In this document: positions 33,587 to 46,010 of the stretch, piece by piece
Layout of the letters: each line of letters opens with the position of its first letter
Position numbering within the stretch: the stretch's first letter is position 1
Assembly: GCA_012932295.1 (NCBI GenBank)
Contig: JAAONU010000016.1
Span: forward strand, 37,355,241-37,419,240
Direction: 5' to 3'
Length of the DNA: 64,000 nt
Source: Cyclina sinensis
Taxonomy: Eukaryota > Mollusca > Bivalvia > Venerida > Veneridae
The notes under the pieces: model-generated
What the model was told of the DNA's origin: nothing
Seen by the model: only the letters and a program-made list of their open reading frames with translations
Databases searched by the model: none
Translations under genes and position numbers: made by a program

Positions 33587-35548
33587 CAATATGTCTAAAA
33601 TATCAAATAAAATGTTTCAATATTTCTTTTCTCAAAATTGTTTGAAAACTTGAGTTAAGCAAGTGGTTAGTAATTTGTTGCTCAGTAAGACAGAATTTTC
33701 TGAACATTTCGATTCAAACAAAGATTTCAAAGTTTTTTTGTACAATTCTCTTGCAGTTTTATGCAGATCTGATTTAGTGATTCATTTCAATTAAATAACA
33801 TTGCCTAGCTCTTGGCTCTGATTTTGATGACAAAAAGTATTTTGCTGATTAAATTTTTTGTTTGAACTGTGGCAAATATTTGGTTAATCGATTCAATTTA
33901 ATCCTGGGAGGAGTATTAATTGATTTTAGAGTTTGATGCTGTTTGAAAATTGTATTTTGTGTAGGTTGCATTCTGGTTTTATATTTTTCCAAGGTCATAT
34001 TAACCTTCACTCAGCAAAATTTCTAATATGGACTTCATATATTCATTCAGATTGATCGTAAATTAATTGAAGACATACTGATTTAGTAGTCAACATCGTA
34101 GACTATGATCAGACTGCATGAATATGCTAACTGACCATGGTCTTCGCTGGTCACAAAGGCAAGTACAGTTGTTACCAGCAGATAAAATTCTAAGAATGCT
34201 GAACAAATTTCATTTCCAAAATTGGATTTGTTGAAAAGTTCATAAAAAGTTTTTTATAATTAATGTCATCCAGTTTTTTTTATGACACTTTTTTCTTGTA
34301 TGACCATAGTTCTTTACAGTGTAGTTGGGTTCCATTCACTTAATACTTTCAAGCCCCCTCCTGCCATGCATGGGACCCTATTAATTATTCTATCTGAACC
34401 ATTTTCCTCTTATTTACAAAGTACTACTTTTTCCATTTTGATTCTTACAAATAGTTTAGTGGTTCTACCTCTTAAAATAGTCTTATTCTGTGCTTCAAAC
34501 ATTTTACTTGCCTGACAGTTTAGTATGGGGATGTGCACCAAGGAAAACTGGAAATCCTTAACAGTTGAGAGCAAAATATTAAAAATATTTGTTGTAATAA
34601 AGTATCTCAACCTAAAGATGTTATCATATTCAAACCCTGACCATCTTATCAGTAGTTCTTCTATCAGTATCTGATACACAGTAAGTTCAAACTGATTATT
34701 AAACTTCAGTTATGAAAAAAGTCTTGCCCGCTCAATAATTGCTTCACTGGTTCAAACCAATGCTTCACCAAAAGTGTTGAGTTTGCAAAGTCACTGGAGA
34801 TCTCAATCTAATAGGATTTGAACCAGTGGCCTACAGTCACTAAGTCTTAAAAGAAACATGACTGTGCAGTTTTTACTTAGTTACAAAAAGCTTATAGATC
34901 ATCCAGTAAATATATTCTCCAAAGTCATCTTCTGCTGGCTAACTAGGGAATTGTAGCACAAGACATATATTGATGTTTCTTCTTCATATTTTTTCTAGGC
35001 ATGAATAGTTATGACACTCTCCTATACATAGAAATATTGTAAAGTATCACAAAGAAATTTTGATATGTTCTTGATGACCAGTATTTTGACTTCTTGTATA
35101 AAAATCACATTTATATGAAAGAGGCTTAATTTGAAAGGCTAGAAAATCATTAGAATCATTGTATGCAGAGATGAAATGGCTGACTTAAGAGGCAGGAAAA
35201 TTCATTATGATTTGTCAATATTATGATATTGTTACTCCAGAAAATTTGTCTGAATTACTAGGAACAAATTGAGTGCAAAAACTTATTACATTGATTCGAG
35301 GGAAAATTGTCTACACCATGCTTTTATATCAATGAGTATCGTGGCTTTTACAAGTAAAAGTCTAGGAAAGCGGCACTAACGTAGCTGTAAGTGATAGCCT
35401 CTTACAGTCTGGGCCTGCCAAGATACGGGCAAGAACACATAAGGAATTTGTAAGGAAGTGATTCCCTATTTGATTTAACACATCACAGATCTTTTTGTAT
35501 GGTCTGGCAAGTTACCCAATTACATTACATCCAGAATTTGTTTCCTTT
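33587..35548. other. Mostly unique, with two repeat fragments
   Basis: 34085-34215 carries the central inverted motif of the TTAA MITE family (CTATGATCAGACTGCAT against TGACCATGGTCTTCG) and CACAAAGGCAAG. 34745-34850 holds a minus-strand B-box-like GGTTCAAATCC, a possible SINE head. No gene. Confidence 0.45.
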
Positions 35549-37340
35549 TCCGACAGAGAACCTTGGGGAATTTTGCAGACTTTTGATAGCATCAGAAAAT
35601 ATTGCTTTGCATTTGATAAAAACAGAAAATGATACCATCAGAAAATATTGCCTGGCATTTGATAGAATCAGGAAATACTGCCCTCCATTTGATTTTTGCT
35701 TTGGAAAGTGCATTGTTTTTACTTGCTTTTGAATACACACGAAAATCATGCCCTGCTTTTGAATACATAGGGAAATATTGCTGTGCTTTGATAACAAAGA
35801 AAAATACTCTGCTTATGAATACAATAGAAAATACTACTCTGCTTTAAATATATAGGAAAAATTTTGCAGTTTTGTTCAATGCATTAGAAAATATTGCCAT
35901 GGATTTTACCCATAGTGCAAGGCTCCCTAAATCCGAAAATTTGTCGGTTTTGACCGAATTTTATCTCTATGGACTGATTTCGATGTCCAAAAGTCCTTAA
36001 AAAATCGGTCCAGATAATTTCCAAAAAAAAAAAATCTGTCTAACTTTTCATAAAACAGTCAAAATCTCACACCAAAACCTCAGTTGATCGCTAATCCGGT
36101 ACTTCACACCTATCATAAAACCATAAAACTGTCACTGTTGCCCACGGCAATTATCGCCAATTAACTTGTAAACAAGTAAAAGTGTGCTTGATTTGCAGCC
36201 AGCCAATTGATTAAAGTTGACCGGCTCAAACTGTGAAAACAATTTCATCGAAATCAAACTCCCCGCAGCGGTTACTTTCACTGATCAGTACAGAAAACAG
36301 TTAAAGAAGAAAAGCGTGACATAACTGGTGCGAGGAGTTTGCATCGAAATAGGCAATAACTGTCGTCTGCTTAATTTCATTAAGGGCTTAATAGTAATTG
36401 TAGTGGCTAGCTGCAGCACAAAGCACACTTTAAAATATCAGTGACTAGTTTGACGTTGTAAAATTAGCTCTGATTCTACTTTCGCTTTGGAAAACACATA
36501 TTTTCATGACGTCAACACTATCATAACTCAAATTGTTCTTTGCCCTTAAATCGTTTCTATTTTTTTTGTTGGACCTTGTGGGGGGTCGAGGTCTCGGACC
36601 GATTGAGATTTCAGAATTTTAGGAGCTCTGCCGTAGTGCATTGGAGAATATTGCCTTGCTTTTCAGAACACTAGAAAATATTGCCAGCTTTGGAGAGTGC
36701 AACAGAAAATAAATCAAAGAATTGAAGTGCATAGGAATAGAAGAATATTGTTCAGTTTTTTTGTGTGGAAAAAGGGAACATTGCGAAGCCTTTAAGGGCA
36801 TTAGAGAAATTTGCCATGCCCTTTAAAGCACTAGAGAATAAAATCAAGTCCTTAGGAGCATTGGAGAATATTGCCAAGTCCTTTGGAGCATAAGAGACTA
36901 TTGCAAAACCCTTTAGAGCATGAGAGAATATTGCCAAGCCTTTTAGTGCATTAGAGAATATAATGCCATGGCCTTTAGAGCTTTGATAGGAGAATATTGC
37001 CAATTCCTTTAGAGTATAAGAGAATATTGCCAAGTCCTTCAGAGCATAGGAGAATATTGCCAATTCCTTTAGAGCATAAGAGAATATTGCCAAGCCCTTT
37101 AGTGCATTAGAGAATATTGCCATGTCCTTTAGAGCATAGGAGAATATTGCCATTCCCTTTAGTGCAAAAGAGAATATTGTTCTGTTTTGGAAAAGCATCA
37201 GAAAATATCCATGCCTAAGGGTCACTGTGCTTTTGCAACATCAAAAAATATTTAGTAGCTTTTTAGAGCATAAGTGAATATTGCTCTGCTGTTGAAAATG
37301 TCAGAAAACATTGCCCTGGTTTAAGAGCATAAGATAAAAA
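35549..37340. repeat. 30- to 36-bp minisatellite, split by a hAT MITE
   Basis: Units of the form GAGAATATTGCCAAGTCCTT plus TAGAGCATAA repeat from 36640 to 37330, mostly with 30-bp spacing. A more degenerate version (AGAAAATATTGC..GCATTTGATA) runs from 35580 to 35905. Because 30 is a multiple of three, the minus strand gives an open decapeptide repeat (ALKGLAIFSY) at 36752-37225, which is not a gene. The array is interrupted exactly by the MITE at 35918-36630. Confidence 0.88.
35918..36630. mobile_element. 713-bp CAAGGCTCC hAT-type MITE
   Basis: Ends are CAAGGCTCCCTAAATCCG and, reverse-complemented, CAGAGCTCCTAAAATTCTG. Target duplication is CCATAGTG (35910-35917) and CCGTAGTG (36631-36638), seven of eight matching. 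The host minisatellite unit resumes directly after it. No transposase frame. Confidence 0.82.
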
Positions 37341-37830
37341 GCTCTTAGTGTTCAATACATTTCCTGCAGCAGAATGTTGAACACCACTGCAGGAAATAAA
37401 AAATGTATTGCCATTATTTTACAAGTGTTGAAATATTGCATGTTCTTTAGGACGAAGAAATTCTTAGGCACTTTAAAACATCAGAATAATGAGAGACCAT
37501 TAAAAGCATCATAAATATTTAAAGCTATTACGAGCCAGATTTTGCCGGTACTTTAATGTCTGAGTAAAAGAAAGACATTTATAGTATCAGAAAGTATAGC
37601 ATGGATATAGGAATATCATAAACATATAAATGTATTTCTGCAATTATTTACAGGACTGAATTTTGTGGTAGCATTTATATTCTGTATCCAGTATGCATTC
37701 AGAAATGAAAGTATTTGTTAATATTGAAGGCTTCCTTCTATTGATTTCTTTTCCCTGCACCCCACCCCCACCCCTTTCTGGGAAAGCGATTATTCGTACT
37801 TCACCATGTTTGGTTATTTTATGGACTGGA
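37341..37830. other. No feature recognised
   Basis: AT-rich DNA with a short palindromic pair (CAATACATTTCCTGCAGCAG facing ACTGCAGGAAATAAAAAATG, 37350-37410). Confidence 0.45.
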
Positions 37831-37831
37831 A

Positions 37832-38034
37832 GAGCAGTGCATAGTCAAGGAGTAGAGCACCTGACTCGCAATGCAGAGGTTGCTGGTTTGATTCCTGTCA
37901 GGAATGAGAGTCTGCAGAGACTGTCAGCACTCTAGGCACTTTGACCAACTGGTTTGAACTTGATCAATCAGGAAGCAGAACTAATACCCCAATTAAAGAG
38001 AAATTAAAAGGTTTCAAGTGAATTATACTAAACA
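37832..38034 (+). mobile_element. tRNA-derived SINE, family 1
   Basis: tRNA-like head GCATAGTCAAGGAGTAGAGC (A box) with B box GGTTTGATTCC at 37885-37895, body TGAGAGTCTGCAGAGACTGT and CAATCAGGAAGCAG, and tail TATACTAAAC. Related to 45002-45220. Confidence 0.7.
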
Positions 38035-40070
38035 AAAGGCCTGGTAAAGCAGTCGAAATTTCTGCAGCTGGAGGGTACATGCATGTTTATAGTATGACTT
38101 GATTAATAATTATGCTTCTAAGGGAAAGCTAATATTATATGAAAAATTCCTAGGTAGGCTGAATTTGTAGATCATTCCTCTAAGAAATCCTGAAAAATAT
38201 GTGAATATCTGAGTAAATATAATTACTTATGTAACTGACAGACCACCCTAGAGAAAATTTGTCTACTTTTCAAAGTTGGCACAGCTTAAAAAGGAATGGC
38301 AGGATAATTCCTTTGTGAAAAGTTATGCAGATGTCAGATGTAATTTAATTTTGCATTTTAAACTTGACATTTTAAGAGAAATATTATGTTCTTTTGATGA
38401 TATTTAATATAAAAACCTTTGAAGCTTTTGGAAGTTGTCATGAGATGGTTTTCTTGAAACTTTTATTTAGTTTATTTTATTTTGTAGGCCGAAACTAAAT
38501 ATCAACTCTAAACAAATATACAAGTAGAAAGTCAGATATTCTAGTTATTTAGACGACAGATGATGATGTGATCAGACCTGGACTGATCCTGGTTCTTTGA
38601 GAAATTCTTTGTTTCATTTTTATTCTGCAAAAGTAATTTGTTACGTTCAACATTCTTTTGTCTCTTTCTTGGCTTAATTTACATGTAAGCCTTCCAGAGT
38701 TTTCGAAAGTATGTGTTAGTATTGTTTGAAATAATATAGGTTGATATTTAAGCCTTCAGAATAGCATGTAAATATTACCACCACAGTGAAGTTTCTGGAG
38801 GAAATTGCTGCAAAATGAAAACAGATATATGACCCTGTAATAACGAAAAGCGAAGAGAAAAGAGAAAAATACTCGTCTTGGGATGTGTGTGGAAAATTGA
38901 TCCCACCAAGATAAGTGGCTCCCAAGTCAGTAAAATCAATCAAATATAGTACAAAAACAGCCTCACATCCATACAAACAAGGCTTCAATAATACAAAACA
39001 AATAATGCTTTAGCTCTTACATGGTTGGAAATCAATGATTAATGGTTTACTATGGACAAATCTTGCAATTAGAAAGTACAGCTTTTCACTTTCATAAACA
39101 AGTCTCCAAACTTTTAAAGATTTCTGATTTGAGAAACTTAGCAGAACACAGTTCGTCTTATAATGGTTGAGTTTTGCTTAATTTTAGTTTTTTTCATCTC
39201 ATTTTCCTTCATAGATATTTACTTGATTTCTGTGTTTAACTCTTTTTTCATTTCACTTTTTGAAAATTTTAAAGAAAATGATGCTGGAAATCTTGATAAA
39301 TTGTATTTTTTAAGTGAATATTCAAATGCAGAAATAGGATTCAAATATTTGTAAGGAATGTGAATATTCGAATACTCATTGACGTCCCGAATATTTACTT
39401 AAACTTCATCATGAATGGTGAATTGTGTGTTTAACAAACAGTGTTGAAAAAAGAGTGTGCAAAATCACTTGTTACAGTGGCAACACTTAAGAACATGAAA
39501 TAAATTTCATTACTCAAGAGATTCTCAACTAGAATTATTTACGAAATGTTGTGTTAATAAAAAAGTAAACAAAGCTTTGAACTGTTGACTTGAAGTGAGC
39601 TAAAGCCTAATCCAGCCAGTAGTAAATCTGATTAGGTCCCTCAGCTTCTGCTGGACTTCTTCTGCTTGTGTCTGCCTGACTGTCAGGCAATATTTAGATA
39701 GGTTAGTTGTAAACTATTAAAATTTTATGAGCAGAAGAGATTGGAAAATTGATACGCAGAGAGATATATGTATATAACTTTATTGTATTTACATCAGAAT
39801 CCTCTTAGAATGCGCTCATATCCTGATATGATTTTTGGTATTTTCATCCAGATATTACAGAACAAAAGACAAAAGATAATCTGTCTGTTAAAAATATATA
39901 TAAGAATGCAAGTGTCTTTCATGTGTTTGTGTTACAGATCGGGTACATTTTGGGGGGAACTAGGCAGTTGCATGAGGTGATGCCAACTCAAATCAGTGAT
40001 ACTTTTTCTAGGATACAATATTTGTCCCTTGAATATCTAAACAGCATTAAACTTTGGTGTTGGCAATCTT
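38035..40070. other. No feature recognised
   Basis: AT-rich DNA; reading frames up to 90 codons have no recognisable product. Confidence 0.5.
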
Positions 40071-40740
40071 TTTATACCCCTGCACAACAAAGTTGTAAGG
40101 TGGGGGGGGGCGGGGGAGGGTTGGGAGGTGGTATACTGGAATCAGCTTGACCGTCCGGCCGTCAGGTTTTGCTTTTCCAGGGCATAACTCAAAATCTATT
40201 GGAGACATCTATTTGAAACTTCATAGATGGATAGATTTCATTGAGAAGAAGTGCAATGTCCAAGAACCATAACTCTTTCTTCCATAATTTTGGAATTATT
40301 GCCTTTTGTAATTTATCATACTTAATTTTTGTCCAGGGCATTGGAGGTATCAATTTGAAACTTCATACATGAATATATCTCATTGAGGAGAAGTGAAATG
40401 CCCAAGTACTATAATTCTCTTTTGCATAATTTTGGAGTGATTTCCCTATGCTATTTTTCATATTTAATTTTTGTCCAGGGCATAACTCAGAAAGTATAAC
40501 TGTATTGGAGATATCAACTTGAAACTTCATAGATGGATAGATCTCACTGAGGAAAAGTGTGCAAGAACCATAACTCCTTTTTTCATAATTTTGGAATTAC
40601 TGCCCTTTAAAGTTTTTCATACTTAAGTTTTGTCCAGGGTTTAACACCCATACAGATCATAACGTTTGAGAATCAAAAAAGCAGTTTGAGAGATTGTAGC
40701 TGCTGTGCTTTACCCCGTGGAGCCATCGTGGCTGTGCATG
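40071..40740 (+). mobile_element. ATACCCC-ended element with tandem core
   Basis: Starts TATACCCCTGCACAACAAAG with an opposed TTGTAAGGTGGGGGGGG. GACCGTCCGGCCGTCAGG follows, then about three monomers of ~150 bp marked by TGTCCAGGGCATAACTCA and GAAACTTCATAGATGGATAG. The end, near ACACCCATACAGATCATAAC, is not sharply defined. No coding capacity. Confidence 0.7.
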
Positions 40741-41729
40741 TGAATCATTTAAAGAAATTATCCACCTGAAAAGAACAAATCTGAACCAGCAATGACAGTA
40801 GAAATCCTGACAAGAGTAAAAAACAAATGTAAGCTTGAATTTTAATAAGCAGATGACAAAAAGTAATGGTTTACTAAATGTACTTGTTCCTGCAGTCTCT
40901 CAGAGCTGATCTGTCAAATCATTCTAAGTGGTTATCTTAATTCTATCAATTAAATAAATCAAATCAGCTGATGCCAATACCCTTGTGGGAGCACAGGTTA
41001 GTTTTACAGATCACTCTGTTCATTAAATTATTTATTTCATTTACTTCAATCTAGATTGACAGTTTAAGTGATCTATGATCTGCTATTTTAACCCAGATTG
41101 CCATTTTAATGTTTAATTGAATGTTTCCTGTGCAGAGAAAAGTGCATTGACTCACAAGGGATTGATTAAAGTTGTAGTTTGATCGTAAATTTTGATGACA
41201 AGATTCTGATTCCATTCCTTTGTGTCACTTACAGTGTGTTGTCATGAGATTTTGTATGGTCTTCAGCTGATCTGGAAATTAGATTTTACAGTGGTGATTT
41301 AGGACAGTGTTTCCATGTTAGTTATTTATCACACCTTGATGACAATACATCAGAACAACTGTTACGTCTACATGTATAATTTCCATAATTATTTACACCA
41401 TACCTTACAAGAAGTCATTAAGGTTCAGAAGACGTGTGATTACATTATGTAACTGTATTTCTAACCATCCAGATGTAGCCACAGTGGTTTGTTAGCACTG
41501 TATTGGTACATCCCAGCACTATTTTTCTGCTATAAATGTATACTAGAATCAATAGGTTCGCATTACATTAATTATCTCCATTCAGTAAGGTATTGATCTT
41601 GCATTGATGAATGGCATTTGCTGGTATAGGCTTGTATCAGGTTGTGGTAATGGTAACCCGGAGTGGACTTAACTAGACACTACCACACACACCTTGTGAA
41701 CTTGTCTCTTCTTTCTTGAATTTTAACAG
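40741..41729. other. No feature recognised
   Basis: AT-rich DNA; nothing supported. Confidence 0.5.
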
Positions 41730-41824
41730 AGTGTGCTGTGAGAGTTGAAAGGACATTCAAGTACAGAGTTCTTTGAATTTTGGCAACCATAGATCTTGTT
41801 ACAGTGAAGGCACATCAGTCCAAG
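41730..41824 (+). other. Candidate non-coding (5'UTR) exon
   Basis: A pyrimidine-rich acceptor (CTCTTCTTTCTTGAATTTTAACAG) and a donor CAAG|GTAGGT bracket 95 bp that contain no ATG. Both splice sites are good, but without expression data this is only a candidate, perhaps belonging to a long plus-strand gene. Confidence 0.25.
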
Positions 41825-41971
41825 GTAGGTACATGATTGTGTGAATATAATCTGTGCATAAGAATTCATATTTTCAAGAATGACCAACAAGTAAGAAATA
41901 TGCTATTTATATATTTCTAAGGTTTGAAGGTGGAAATATCATTTTGATAATATTTGAAATTATGCTTCCAG

Positions 41972-42370
41972 TCATTGTCAGCTACCCCCAGTACATATTC
42001 GGTACAACTACATTATGTATTGTGGGACAATTGACAGCCAATAACTTGTTTTCTTGAATATTAATGAGCAAAGTGAAGGAAATATTCTGCAGTACAAATA
42101 GATACTCTTCAACTTTGAAGGTTGGTCAAAACATCAAACAGGTATGTTGTTACTTTTAAGTAGACATATTTCCCAGAATTTTAAATTAAGCTTTCTGCTA
42201 AAATGTAACAAGTAATTTCATTGGCTAAGATTGCAAATGGAAATATTTCGGAAACCAATGAAAGAATTTGTCATTAATTATTCATGTGTATGGACAGTTC
42301 CAAACCAGTTGTCCCAAGGTTTATAAATAGAGTCAAACAGAATGAATTGAAATTGGGTTTCCGACATGGC
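41972..42370. mobile_element. Longer, diverged relative of the CATCGTCGG MITE
   Basis: Left end CATTGTCAGCTACCCCCAGT then ACATATTCGGTACAACTAC; right end GGGTTTCCGACATGG. These are the end landmarks of the copies at 9568 and 17916, but with about 300 bp of additional interior. Either an older full-length form or a copy carrying a secondary insertion. Confidence 0.5.
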
Positions 42371-43824
42371 TTCCAGTTTGTGTTGTCATTGTTTAAATAA
42401 AAAAGAGAAAATTAATCTATTTTCATACTGAATATCCTTTTCTTGTAATGCAACATGTGGACATTTTTTTTATTGATGTGGTCTCGTTTATGCTGTCTGT
42501 CTTATTGGGGTTCTTTAAATTCATTAGCAGTTCACCTGACCATTGCAAAAACACTGAAGAAAAGCACATAGGACCCTAAAGGTTGTGCCCCAGATGTAAA
42601 TTTCTGGTACACACTTGTTTGTTATCCATATTTTAGGCATAACAAGCAGATTTAGGTGCAATGACACTAGAATGAATTGTATTTTCTTGTTAAAAACATA
42701 AAACTTTTAGTCTACTTTTGGTCTACGCTGTTGACTGTTCAGTCAGCTATTTATCTATCTAGTTTTTTTATTGTTGGTACTAGTTGCCCATGCGACCAAC
42801 ACCTTAAATTTCATTTTGCTATATATTTCATGTTATTGGGGATACTAGTACAAAATACAAAAATCATCCCATTACAGAGACACTTCTGGTTGTTTACATG
42901 CTTAGTGTATGATCTGCTGTATAAGACCTGGCTTAATGTCTCGTCTAAAAGACCGTGGGTAGTGTAAGTAGGAGAATTGGGGGGTCGAATTTTAAGGCAT
43001 TACCATTTGACCACTGATCTGCCCCATGTTAGTCTGGAGGCAATACCCATTATAAAAATTGATGAACGTGTTGTAATTTAACAAAATGTATGTCCATTTT
43101 AGAAAATTAGCAAGGTAAGGGTAATTTTCATTATCATATTGTAGCATGATCAGTAAAGAATGTTTATTTGCTTGGTTTATTTTCAGTCATCTTGACCAGA
43201 CCTTGGCATTTACTAGTAACTAACTTCATAATGAACTGTTAATAGACATAGTTACATAAAACCTGGAAATGATATTTTAACCTTTTCATAAATTTGATAG
43301 TAGTCTGAAAAAGTCCTCAGAAATTAGTCTTTGAAAATTGCGAAACACTCTTGGAAAAATTAAGAATCTTCTTGAATTTTATATTAGAATGGAAATTACT
43401 TTAACAGAAAGTAAAGTATTGTACATTTGAAGAAGAAAAAAAAAGACCCAACATTTTCATTGAGTGGGGTGCATCTTATAAGTGAGTGTGTCTTATATGC
43501 AGGCATAAATGGTATTTTATATGGAAGATAGATTCAGTGGGGGTAAATGTTTGAGTACATTAGGGTAGAAGTTCCCCATTTCAGTTACTCAGAAGTTCAT
43601 GATAAGCATTTCTTGTTTCAATGGTCATGTTATGAAACTGTGATAGATCAGTATTGTTTATATCATAGCAGAGAATGTAAGAGTAAGTTTCCTGTATCAT
43701 CTGCAAACAAATCCTCAAAGTACACTAAGTGCAGTTGAATATGACCATACAAAGAAGAAGATAGAAAAAAGAAATGTGTTGTAATTTTGTAATAATTTCT
43801 CAAACCTTAATTTTTTGTTGAACT
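42371..43824. other. Mostly unique, with a MITE end fragment
   Basis: 43085-43132 (TGTCCATTTTAGAAAATTAGC, AAGGTAAGGGTAA) matches one end of the TTAA MITE family. Reading frames at 42677-42967 and 43547-43738 are not recognised. Confidence 0.4.
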
Positions 43825-43827
43825 TTA

Positions 43828-43990
43828 GACCCACCTCTGTGGCATAGTGGGTAAAGCTGCAAACTTGAATCAACCTCTCACCAATGGAAGGTCTTGGGTT
43901 GGAGCCCAGCTATTGACCATGACTATTCATGGGAGAAAGTTGGTATAACAGGGCAGAAAGGGTCAAGAAATTTTAAGCCGTTTTATGTTT
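43828..43990 (+). mobile_element. tRNA-like SINE
   Basis: ACCTCTGTGGCATAGTGGGT (A box), B-box-like GGGTTGGAGCCCAG, then TATTCATGGGAGAAAGTTGG and GGTATAACAGGGCAGAAAGG. A third SINE type, not closely like the other two. Confidence 0.55.
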
Positions 43991-44595
43991 TTTTTGATGA
44001 CACAATTTTCTACTTCATGTGATATCTTTGTAAAATATCAGTATTACACCACTGTCGCATTATCCTAAATTTACAGTCCATAAATTTTGAGCATGGCATT
44101 TTACAGACATTAGAAATGAACTTATTTGAAATATTCAGTTAATATCTCAGCAATGAATTATTCAGTTTCCATTGATTTTACATGTTTTTGCTGTTTGCTT
44201 ATTTCAGTCCTTGCTTCACTGTGACTTCCTATTTATTCCAAGCTTGGTTTGACAGAATAATTGAAGTTGTCTCCTATATTTGCTCCTGTGTGTATTGCCG
44301 AAACAATTTGGTGCCTAAATAAATGAGAAATACTTGTATATGACAGCAGAAATCTGATAGAGAAGTATAAGAACACATTGATTTCAGTGTTACTGTAGTA
44401 AAGTAAGAATTTACATCAAAAGTATTAGTGTCTTTGCAAGATTTGCAGAAAAATTGCTACAAACCACTGCATCTTTAAATAGTAAAGGTAAAGGGTATTG
44501 TATAATATTAGTATATAAGTAAGGTTTGTTCAAATACTAACACCAGTGCCTTTTAGAAGGTTAACTAAATATTGATAGGTTCCAGGTTCTGCAAA
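43991..44595. other. No feature recognised
   Basis: AT-rich DNA; nothing supported. Confidence 0.5.
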
Positions 44596-44809
44596 TTAAC
44601 ACTTAACCTGCTGAAATTTTGTAATGGATTTGCCCAGCTTTGAATTTGGAACAGTCCATTCAAAGTTTAAGGGATTTCAATATCAAAATACAAAAATGGA
44701 GCTACCAACAGTATAGAGCCTGGTCAGACTGCACAGATGTGCAGGCTGGCCTGGCTCTATACTGGTGGCAAAGGCTAATCACTTTCGGTTCCAGCAGGTT
44801 AAGGGTTAA
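44596..44809 (+). mobile_element. 214-bp TTAA MITE, intact copy 1
   Basis: Begins TTAACACTTAACCTGCTG and ends CAGCAGGTTAAGGGTTAA, so ends are inverted and both sides show TTAA, the duplication typical of piggyBac-like elements whose termini start CCC. The interior has an inverted pair (AGTATAGAGCCTGGTCAGAC facing GGCCTGGCTCTATACTGG). The reading frame inside is identical in the 47-kb copy because the copies are near-identical, not because it is a gene. Confidence 0.85.
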
Positions 44810-45001
44810 ATGTCCTATACACACAAATACCCTTGGAAATGTAAAGCATGTACTGATATAAAACCAAAACCTTTGCAGACTTTAACCAGCAGTGACTTCG
44901 AAAGGTTTTATCAAGCACTTAGAAACACCTTTGACTTTGCAACGTTTAACTAAGTAATGAAAAACAATTATACATATTCAAATGTATTAATGCTATGATG
45001 A

Positions 45002-45220
45002 GGAGGAGCAGTGGTTGAGGGGTTAGAGTGCCAGACTCCCGATACGAAGGTTGCTGGTTCGAATCCAACCAGCGGTGAGAGTCTAAAGTGACTTTCCACA
45101 TTCGTCACTTTCGGCGTGAGTACTGGTTTAAACCCAGGAAGCAGTCATCGAGAGGGATAACATAAGTTGCAAGAACTTGCTTCCCAATTGATGTAAAATA
45201 AATAAGTTTATACTAAACTA
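45002..45220 (+). mobile_element. tRNA-derived SINE, family 1, best copy
   Basis: Head AGCAGTGGTTGAGGGGTTAG (A box), B box GGTTCGAATCC at 45056-45066, body GAGAGTCTAAAGTGAC and AGGAAGCAGTCATCGAGAGG, and 3' tail TTGATGTAAAATAAATAAG ending ACTAAACTA. About 219 bp. Partial relatives are at 32336-32423, 37832-38034 and 48225-48395. Confidence 0.8.
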
Positions 45221-45414
45221 ATGCTTTGTTGAGCATAATAAATGTACAACAAGAAATTAATATATATTTGAATATTTATGATTGTATCAACTAATACCTT
45301 ATGCAAGTTTTGCAATCAAGTAATAATTTGCACATTTACTTTGCAGGCTTCAGTGAATGTAGGTAATCTTTCAAGGTTTACAAAAATTCTGAACTCTTAA
45401 GATACTTGTTGTTA

Positions 45415-46010
45415 ACAACCCCCCACCCCTACCCGCACAAGTGTAGGGTATAGTGAACAATCTGTCCAGACATCAGGTTTTGTTTGTCCAGGGAATAACT
45501 CAAAAACTATTGGAGATATCAGCTTGAAACTTCATAGATGAATATATCTCACTGAGGAGAAGTGCAGTGCCTAAGAACCATAATTCTCTTTTGCATAATT
45601 TAGGAATTATTGCGCGTTGAAATTGTTCGTACTTAATTTTTTTCCAGAGCATAACTAAAAAAAGTATTGGAGTTATTGAAACTGCGTAAGTAAATACATC
45701 TGATTGAGGAGAAATGCAGTGCCCAGGAACCTTAACTTTTTTTTCAATACTTTTGGAATTATTGCCCTTTGAACTTTTTCATACTTAATTTTTGTCCGGG
45801 GCATTACTCAAAAACTATTGGAGGTATCAAAAAAGTTAAAACTTCATAGATAAATAGATCTCACTGAAGAGACAGTGAGATCTAGTGAGAAAGTGCAGTG
45901 CCCGAGAACTGTATCTCTTTTGCACAATTTTGGAGTTATGGCCCTTTGTAATTTTTCATACTTAATTTTAGTCTGAGAAGTGGGGGTGTTATTGGCCCCA
46001 GGACAGTGGC
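45415..46010 (+). mobile_element. CCCC-started element with ~150-bp tandem core
   Basis: Starts AACCCCCCACCCCTACCCG, then TGTCCAGACATCAGG and about four monomers marked by GAATAACTCAAAAACTATTG / GCATTACTCAAAAACTATTG and GAAACTTCATAGAT. It ends near AGAAGTGGGGGTGTTATTGG. Same family as 40071-40740. Confidence 0.7.

Noticed and set aside
36752..37225. 157-codon decapeptide-repeat frame (ALKGLAIFSY)
   Set aside because: Translation of the 30-bp minisatellite.
44640..44861. Frame MNLEQSIQSLRDFNIK conserved at 44.6 and 47.1 kb
   Set aside because: Conservation is explained by two near-identical copies of one 214-bp MITE.
45004..45080. True tRNA gene with GGTTCGAATCC B box
   Set aside because: The head is followed by a conserved SINE body and ACTAAACTA tail and is repeated elsewhere, so it is a SINE.
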